A stretch of 11,774 nt of DNA from Anaerolineales bacterium. GTDB taxonomy: Bacteria; Chloroflexota; Anaerolineae; Anaerolineales; UBA4823. The translations under genes were made by a program, and so were the position numbers. The stretch is taken from assembly GCA_020853835.1 (NCBI GenBank), contig JADYYC010000339.1, forward strand, positions 1 to 11,774, in the 5' to 3' direction. This document shows, one piece after another, positions 6,887 through 11,774 of this stretch; the first letter of the stretch is position 1; each line of letters starts with the position of its first letter. Under the pieces are notes generated by a model. That model was not told the origin of the DNA, did no database searches, and was given only the letters and a program-made list of their open reading frames with translations.

Positions 6887-6892
6887 ATTATA
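6887..6892 (-). promoter_or_regulatory. Candidate -10 box for a leaderless transcript
   Basis: On the minus strand a perfect TATAAT ends seven bases before the ATG at 6879, so transcription would begin at or next to the start codon. There is no Shine-Dalgarno sequence before this ATG. No clear -35 box is seen 16-18 bp upstream. Confidence 0.45.
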
Positions 6893-7049
6893 TCAACCGC
6901 GCTGCGTGATATAATCATTTTGATCGGCTTTGTCACAACCGTCGCTTTTTTCTCCCAACCCGCGCCTCCTGCTCAGGGCGTCGTCCGTTCAAAAAATCAG
7001 ATCGACCCTGTTATACCCCCTATGTCAATCATCCGTGGTATCACCGTCT

Positions 7050-7078
7050 TTGATCGCTGGATAACGGACATCTATTCT
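7050..7078 (+). promoter_or_regulatory. Possible promoter of the M23 peptidase cluster
   Basis: TTGATC (7050-7055), a 17-bp spacer and TATTCT (7073-7078) match the sigma-70 pattern at four of six bases in each box. The start would be near 7085, 36 bases before the ATG. A 5-bp inverted repeat GGACA/TGTCC (7066-7070 with 7078-7082) surrounds the -10 box and might be an operator, though it is short enough to be chance. Confidence 0.4.
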
Positions 7079-7120
7079 GTCCATTGTAGATTAAATAAGG
7101 TCGAACTGGTGTAGCGAACG

Positions 7121-10100
7121 ATGATCAACCGGCGGATTTTTCTATACCTGGGGCTTTTCGTACTCGCCATTCTCATAACCGCTTGGGGCGTCCAGCAGTT
7201 GGCGGTCTCCGCGGCGCCCACGCCCACGCCTGAAAGTGCACAGACTTCGCCCGAGACAGAAGCTATCCGGGCGGCGATCAAGAAAGCCATGGAGGGCGAG
7301 AAGACAGGTGCAATGGCCCTGCTCTTATACGACACCCAGATCGAAAACATCGTTATCTCAAAAGATGGAAAATGGGCTACAGCCTGGATGATACCGCTGG
7401 ATCAAGAAACCGGACAGGTCGTCCCCCTTGAACCGGGCCTGGCTCTGGCGCGGCGGACCGACCAGGGGTGGGCGGCTTTTCTACCGTCCGACCGCCTCTG
7501 GCCTTTGGTGATGAACGAAATGCCGGGAGATCTCATCCCAGAGGAACAAAGGATCGACTGGATCCAGATCGCAGAATACCAGGCGGCGGCGGTCGCGGCG
7601 CCGATCACGGGTTATTACCTCCCTTTCGCCGGAGGCGATACCATGGCATTGACGCAGAGCGTGGGTCATGACCGCTATACCCCGAGCGGAAGCGCCCATT
7701 TTGCTTTCGATTTTGCCAAACCAGGTTACCCAAGCGGGATGTTCAACGTCCATGCCGCAAAGGGCGGGACCGTGCGTCAGGCAGTCTGGACGCATCCAAA
7801 CGGAAATGAAACCAACGCCAACTACATCGTCCTGGAAGACGCCTCCACCAGGCCCATAACCTACCAACTCTATATGCATCTCGCTCAAAACAGCATTCCG
7901 GTGGAATTGCGCACGGTTGGCGCACCGGTCCGCCAGGGACAGTTTATCGGGATCGCCGATGATACGGGCGTGAGCTCTGGAAATCACCTGCATTTCATGG
8001 TGCATACGTCCTCGGCTTCATATTGGGGCACCTCGATCGATATCACTTTCAACGATGTTTCGATCAATGGCGGCCGGCCGCGCATCCCTTCTGACCTCTC
8101 CTACTGCCGCTCCTCCGATGTGTGCACTTCGACCCAGACCAATTACCTTTCTCAGAATTTCATGAGCCCCGATCACATCCCGCCCGTGGGAGGCATAACT
8201 GGCCCGCCCCACGGCTCGATCATCTCGAGTCGCGTGCTGCCTTTGCAGGGCTGGGCAACGGACGAAAACAGCGGGATCTACAGCGTCCAGTTTCAGGCGC
8301 TGTTCAACGGCCAATGGCAGACGATTGGGAGCGCATTCAACACGAGCGAATTTGCGCTGGATTGGGACATGTGCAACGCCAACGTGCCGGACGGACCGCT
8401 CAGCGTGGCATTGACCATCCGGGACAAAGCCCAAAACCAGGCAAGCGGACTGCCGGGCTTGATCCATTACAGCAAGAACTTCACCTGCCCCGAGCCGCCG
8501 CCCGCCTGCAACCCTGCCGCAAACCAGGTCAGTCTCTTTGCCGGTCCGGATTTCCAGGGCAAATGTGTCACGCTCTCCGCCGGGACGTACAACACCGCCG
8601 CCCAACTGGGGCCTGTGGGGGATGACAATGTTGAATCGATCCTGGTTGGTTCAAACATCCAGGCCACCTTGTTTTCGGACGCCAACCGGCAGGGCAGAGG
8701 CGAGACGTTCTACTCGAACGACTCCAACCTGGCAGATAACCACGTTGGCGCAAATTCAGTATCGTCGGTCGTTGTGCAGTCACGCACCACCACCCCCCCC
8801 GCTCCGACCCTGGTTTGGCCCGCAAACAACGCCAGTTACCCAGCCGATGCATCTTTAAGCCTGTCCTGGGAGAGCGCCGGCAGCGCCGCCCAGTTCCAGC
8901 TCGAGGTCTTATCCGGTTCCACCCAAATTCTGCTAACCCCCTGGGAAAACCGCTACTTCTGGCACCTCAACTCGCTCTCACCGGGCACTTACACCTGGCG
9001 CGTGAAGGCCAGGAACGCCGCAAACAGCCAAAGCAGTTGGAGCAGTTCCAGAACGCTGGTGATCAGTCCGACCTCTCCGCCGCCCGCTAACGCGATCACG
9101 GCGCCCTTCTCGGACAACATGGAGGGGTCGCCAGGCAATTGGAGCCCGGTCAACTGGACCTTATCCAGCCAGGCCAACCGCACCCCGGGCGGCTCGCAGG
9201 GCTGGAAATACAATCCAGGCGGCTCGAACGGCTATGACACCGGCAGCCCGAATTCGGGTTACCTGACCTCGGTCCCGATCAATATCCCAGCCGGCGGCAG
9301 CTATTACTTGCGGTTCTATTACCAGACCGAAACCGAAACAGCCGAAAGGCAATGGGATCAGCGCTGGGTCCAGATTTCCGTGAACGGGGGGCCGTTCACG
9401 GACGTCATCCAACTCAGCGACGAGCCTAAAAGATATTGGCTTAGAAGCCCGGCAATTTCCCTGGCGCAGTACGCCGGGCAGAGCATCCGGATAAGGTTCT
9501 TTTTCGCCACCCTGGACAGCGCCAACAACCGGTATGCGGGCTGGTACATCGACGATGTGAGCATCACCAGCGATCCGCCGCCTGCCTGCAGCGACGCAGA
9601 CAACAGCCCTGCCCAGGCCACGCTGATCAGCTACGGCCAGACCGTCGACGGTAAAATCTGCCCGAACGGCGATCAGGATTTCTACCGCTTCCAGGCAGCG
9701 GCAGGCGATCAGATCGGCATCCGCATCCGGGCGATGGGTCTCGGATCGCCGCTGGACACGACTCTGGCGTTGATTGACAGCGATGGCAGCTCTGTGATAG
9801 CCGTCAACGATGACCTGGTTCAATTCGAGCAAAACGACTCGTTCATCAGCTACAAGGTACGGCGGGCTGGCGCTTACTATATCAAAGTTCAAGCCTGGGA
9901 TCATCCAGAAGCCGGCGGCGCCGATTACATTTACCGCCTGTCGCTTTACAACGATCATGATGACCCCACCGCGAGCTTTATCAACCCTGTAGATGGCGGC
10001 GCGTTGACCTCGTCCCAGGTCATTTTGCAGGTCGCCGCGCGCGACACCAACAGCGGGGTCGGCCTGGTTCGCTTTTATTACCACTCGGCGGATTGGCTGA

Positions 10101-10303
10101 GCCCGGATTGGCGTTTCCTCGGTGAAGACTGGGATCCCTCCGACGGCTGGAGCTTCATCCTCGACAGTTCGGAAGTCCCATTTCAAAATGGAATGGCTGT
10201 TTACGCGGTCGTGTATGATTGGGCAGGTAATTGGGTAGGAACGGGGGCCTGGAATTTGCGCCAGCCAATGATATACTTGCCAATAATCGTCAAACCCCGC
10301 TGA
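7121..10303 (+). CDS. Secreted multidomain M23 (LytM-type) metallopeptidase
   Basis: This 1060-residue secreted protein is likely a cell-wall or surface peptidase. A signal peptide or anchor (about 5-27) is followed by a PTPTPE linker and an unassigned region (about 46-160). The M23 domain spans about 162-310: zinc ligands His193 and Asp197 in HFAFD and His291 in HLHF, with His253 (YMHL) and His289 as catalytic histidines, so it looks active. The usual HxGxD has Ala in place of Gly. Then come an Ig-like domain (about 353-452), a beta/gamma-crystallin-like domain (467-553), a fibronectin-III-like domain (560-648), a MAM/immune-inhibitor-A-like beta-sandwich (660-816), a PPC-like domain (about 825-943), a second Ig-like domain (948-1045) and the tail IYLPIIVKPR. 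The ribosome binding site is weak. It heads a cluster with a glycosyltransferase. Confidence 0.9.
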   Translation: MINRRIFLYLGLFVLAILITAWGVQQLAVSAAPTPTPESAQTSPETEAIRAAIKKAMEGEKTGAMALLLYDTQIENIVISKDGKWATAWMIPLDQETGQVVPLEPGLALARRTDQGWAAFLPSDRLWPLVMNEMPGDLIPEEQRIDWIQIAEYQAAAVAAPITGYYLPFAGGDTMALTQSVGHDRYTPSGSAHFAFDFAKPGYPSGMFNVHAAKGGTVRQAVWTHPNGNETNANYIVLEDASTRPITYQLYMHLAQNSIPVELRTVGAPVRQGQFIGIADDTGVSSGNHLHFMVHTSSASYWGTSIDITFNDVSINGGRPRIPSDLSYCRSSDVCTSTQTNYLSQNFMSPDHIPPVGGITGPPHGSIISSRVLPLQGWATDENSGIYSVQFQALFNGQWQTIGSAFNTSEFALDWDMCNANVPDGPLSVALTIRDKAQNQASGLPGLIHYSKNFTCPEPPPACNPAANQVSLFAGPDFQGKCVTLSAGTYNTAAQLGPVGDDNVESILVGSNIQATLFSDANRQGRGETFYSNDSNLADNHVGANSVSSVVVQSRTTTPPAPTLVWPANNASYPADASLSLSWESAGSAAQFQLEVLSGSTQILLTPWENRYFWHLNSLSPGTYTWRVKARNAANSQSSWSSSRTLVISPTSPPPANAITAPFSDNMEGSPGNWSPVNWTLSSQANRTPGGSQGWKYNPGGSNGYDTGSPNSGYLTSVPINIPAGGSYYLRFYYQTETETAERQWDQRWVQISVNGGPFTDVIQLSDEPKRYWLRSPAISLAQYAGQSIRIRFFFATLDSANNRYAGWYIDDVSITSDPPPACSDADNSPAQATLISYGQTVDGKICPNGDQDFYRFQAAAGDQIGIRIRAMGLGSPLDTTLALIDSDGSSVIAVNDDLVQFEQNDSFISYKVRRAGAYYIKVQAWDHPEAGGADYIYRLSLYNDHDDPTASFINPVDGGALTSSQVILQVAARDTNSGVGLVRFYYHSADWLSPDWRFLGEDWDPSDGWSFILDSSEVPFQNGMAVYAVVYDWAGNWVGTGAWNLRQPMIYLPIIVKPR

Positions 10304-10314
10304 GACAGTCGTTC

Positions 10315-11295
10315 GTGAAACTGATCATTCAGATACCCTGTTATAACGAAGCGCATACTTTGCCCGTGACGTTGCAGGCTTTGCCGCGTGAGTTGGGCGG
10401 CGTCGACGAGATCGAGTATCTCGTCATCGACGACGGCAGCCAGGACGAGACGGCCGAAGTCGCGTCCGCCTGCGGCGCGCATCACATCGTCCGGCTTCAC
10501 AATCACCGCGGGCTGGCCGCCGTTTTCAAGGCGGGGTTAGAAGCCAGCCTCCGCCGCGGGGCAGACATCATCGTCAACACCGACGCCGATAACCAATACA
10601 ACGCCGAAGACATCCAGAGTTTAATCGACCCCATTTTACGCGACCAGGCTGATATCGTAGTCGGCGACCGGGGCGTCGCCAAGCTGGACGCCTTCTCGCC
10701 GGCCAAGCGCATGCTCCAACAGTGGGGGAGCTGGGTCGTGGCGCGCGCTTCGGGCTTGAAGGTTCCAGACGCTACCAGCGGCTTCCGCGCCCTGAGCCGC
10801 GAAGCCGCGCTGCGCACGCTCGTTCTGAGCGAATACTCCTACACGTTGGAAACGCTTATCCAGGCTGGCAACCGCCGCATGACCGTAGCCTATGTGCCCG
10901 TGCGCACAAACCCCCAGACGCGCCCCTCCAGGTTGATCCGGAGCATTCCGCAATACCTGGCCTACTCCATCTCGACGATCCTGCGCTCATACACCATGTA
11001 CCGCCCTTTGCGGGTGTTTTCAGCCATCGCAACGATCCTGGTCATCGGCGGGCTTATCCTGGCGATACGCTACATTTACTTTGCGATAGTCGGGCAAGGG
11101 CAGGGTCACATCCAATCCGTCATTTTAGCGGCAGTGATGTTGATTGTCGGATTTCAAACCTTTCTGATCGGGCTGCTCGCCGACCTGATCGGGTTTAACC
11201 GGATGATCCTGGAAGAGACGATTTACCGGCTGCGCCAGGCCGACATAGACAAAATCGATCTTTCCTCTTCGGGCCAGACCGGCGATGAGGCGTGA
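10315..11295 (+). CDS. Family 2 glycosyltransferase, DPM1/GtrB-like polyprenol-phosphate type
   Basis: The protein is predicted to move a sugar from a nucleotide donor onto a polyprenyl phosphate at the inner face of the membrane, for later use in surface glycan or glycoprotein assembly. With a GTG start at 10315 it has 326 residues. The GT-A domain begins immediately with IIQIPCYNEAHTLP (4-17), has VIDDGSQDET (37-46) and the metal-binding NTDADNQY (88-95), and later DATSGFRAL (152-160). Two hydrophobic segments (about 235-258 and 267-293) form a C-terminal membrane anchor typical of the DPM1/GtrB group. An in-frame ATG at 10231 would overlap the M23 gene by 73 nt and add residues unlike the family, so the GTG is preferred despite a poor ribosome binding site. 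It starts 11 nt after the M23 stop and overlaps the next gene. Confidence 0.9.
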   Translation: MKLIIQIPCYNEAHTLPVTLQALPRELGGVDEIEYLVIDDGSQDETAEVASACGAHHIVRLHNHRGLAAVFKAGLEASLRRGADIIVNTDADNQYNAEDIQSLIDPILRDQADIVVGDRGVAKLDAFSPAKRMLQQWGSWVVARASGLKVPDATSGFRALSREAALRTLVLSEYSYTLETLIQAGNRRMTVAYVPVRTNPQTRPSRLIRSIPQYLAYSISTILRSYTMYRPLRVFSAIATILVIGGLILAIRYIYFAIVGQGQGHIQSVILAAVMLIVGFQTFLIGLLADLIGFNRMILEETIYRLRQADIDKIDLSSSGQTGDEA

Positions 11296-11774
11296 CCGGC
11301 TAATTGTATATGCGCTCGTGCTTTTTTTTGCGAGCGGACTTTGCGCCTGTTCAGCAGATGTCGTAAAAATCGAACAACCCGAACTGTCCACCTGGGTTGC
11401 TCAGGACCGCGGGCACGCCATCGGACAGTCTTTCACGCCCCGCTATGCCGGGCTGCAAGGGGTCAAGCTGTGGTCTGATCCGTTATCCAATGCTGGCGGC
11501 GAGGTCCTGTTTCACTTGCGAAACAACCCCTCCGATACATTCGACCTCCAGACCTCCGCGATCATCCCGGCATCGCGCGACAATTCGGACGAATATACAT
11601 TTCGTTTTTCGCCCATCCAGGGCTCTTTTGGGGCTGATTACTACTTCGAGCTCGAATCTCTGGCGGATGATCAGCTCCTGTTTGCGGCTGGGCCGGCTGA
11701 CAGTTATCCCCACGGCGCGCTTTACCTCAACGGAACCCCGCAAGAATCCCAGCTTCGCTTCAGCCTCATCTATG
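11285..11774 (+). CDS. Lipoprotein-like secreted protein, partial at right edge
   Basis: The reading frame stays open for 163 codons to the window edge, so the C-terminus is missing. It begins MRRDRLIVYALVLFFASG and has LCAC at 19-22, a plausible lipobox with Cys22 as the lipidated residue. The rest reads as a beta-rich extracellular domain (GQSFTPRYAGLQGVKLWSD near 47-65, VLFHLRNN, EYTFRFSPIQG, YYFELES). I do not recognise the family. Its ATG overlaps the glycosyltransferase end by 11 nt, so the two are probably translated together. The full gene could be longer, for example a membrane protein with this as its outer domain; that cannot be seen here. There is no strong ribosome binding site. 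Confidence 0.75.
   Translation, partial: MRRDRLIVYALVLFFASGLCACSADVVKIEQPELSTWVAQDRGHAIGQSFTPRYAGLQGVKLWSDPLSNAGGEVLFHLRNNPSDTFDLQTSAIIPASRDNSDEYTFRFSPIQGSFGADYYFELESLADDQLLFAAGPADSYPHGALYLNGTPQESQLRFSLIY

Noticed and set aside
6674..7114. 146-residue + strand frame across the divergent intergenic region
   Set aside because: It overlaps the minus-strand stalk gene in antisense for its first part, has no recognisable domain and no ribosome binding site. The composition reads as a shadow of the other strand followed by non-coding sequence.
9161..10186. Long 341-residue minus-strand frame inside the M23 gene
   Set aside because: The + strand frame here encodes clear MAM-like and PPC-like domains; the antisense frame has no motif, and such frames are common in GC-rich genes.

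Overview
The window looks like ordinary chromosome from a Chloroflexota bacterium, probably Anaerolineae-like. This rests on a split P-protein glycine cleavage operon, secreted proteins with Pro-Thr linkers of the PTPTPE kind, large multidomain secreted proteins ending in a short YLPIIV-type tail, and moderately high GC. The lineage call is inference from these traits; no rRNA or marker gene is present.

Left part (1-4155): a small DUF4870-type membrane protein is followed by a good sigma-70-type promoter (TTGACA, 17 bp, TAGAAT), a tandem glycine riboswitch, a terminator-like hairpin, and the operon gcvH-gcvPA-gcvPB. The operon is closed by a textbook intrinsic terminator with a perfect 14-bp stem and seven T. 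Glycine would bind the leader RNA and control expression of the enzymes that degrade it. The aminomethyltransferase gene gcvT is not in this operon and must be elsewhere if the pathway works.

Middle (4156-6880): a 585-residue nucleoside (uridine) kinase-like protein with a threonyl-tRNA-synthetase-like N-terminal half lies on the + strand. It converges on a minus-strand gene for an unrecognised surface protein: signal peptide, long Thr/Pro/Ser-rich stalk and a C-terminal membrane anchor. That gene has TATAAT seven bases before its likely start codon, so its mRNA may be leaderless.

Right part (6881-11774): divergent from the stalk protein is a tight + strand cluster. It holds a 1060-residue secreted M23 metallopeptidase with at least six accessory beta-rich domains (including a beta/gamma-crystallin-like and a PPC-like domain), a polyprenol-phosphate glycosyltransferase of the DPM1/GtrB type starting 11 nt later, and a lipoprotein-like gene that overlaps the glycosyltransferase and runs off the right edge. 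This suggests a cell-surface or envelope module.

I found no CRISPR array, tRNA, rRNA, transposase or attachment site. No clearly new defence or mobile system is visible. The points most worth a second look are the riboswitch expression platform and its divergent second aptamer, the missing gcvT, the M23 protein architecture with its C-terminal tail, and the stalk protein with its possible leaderless promoter.
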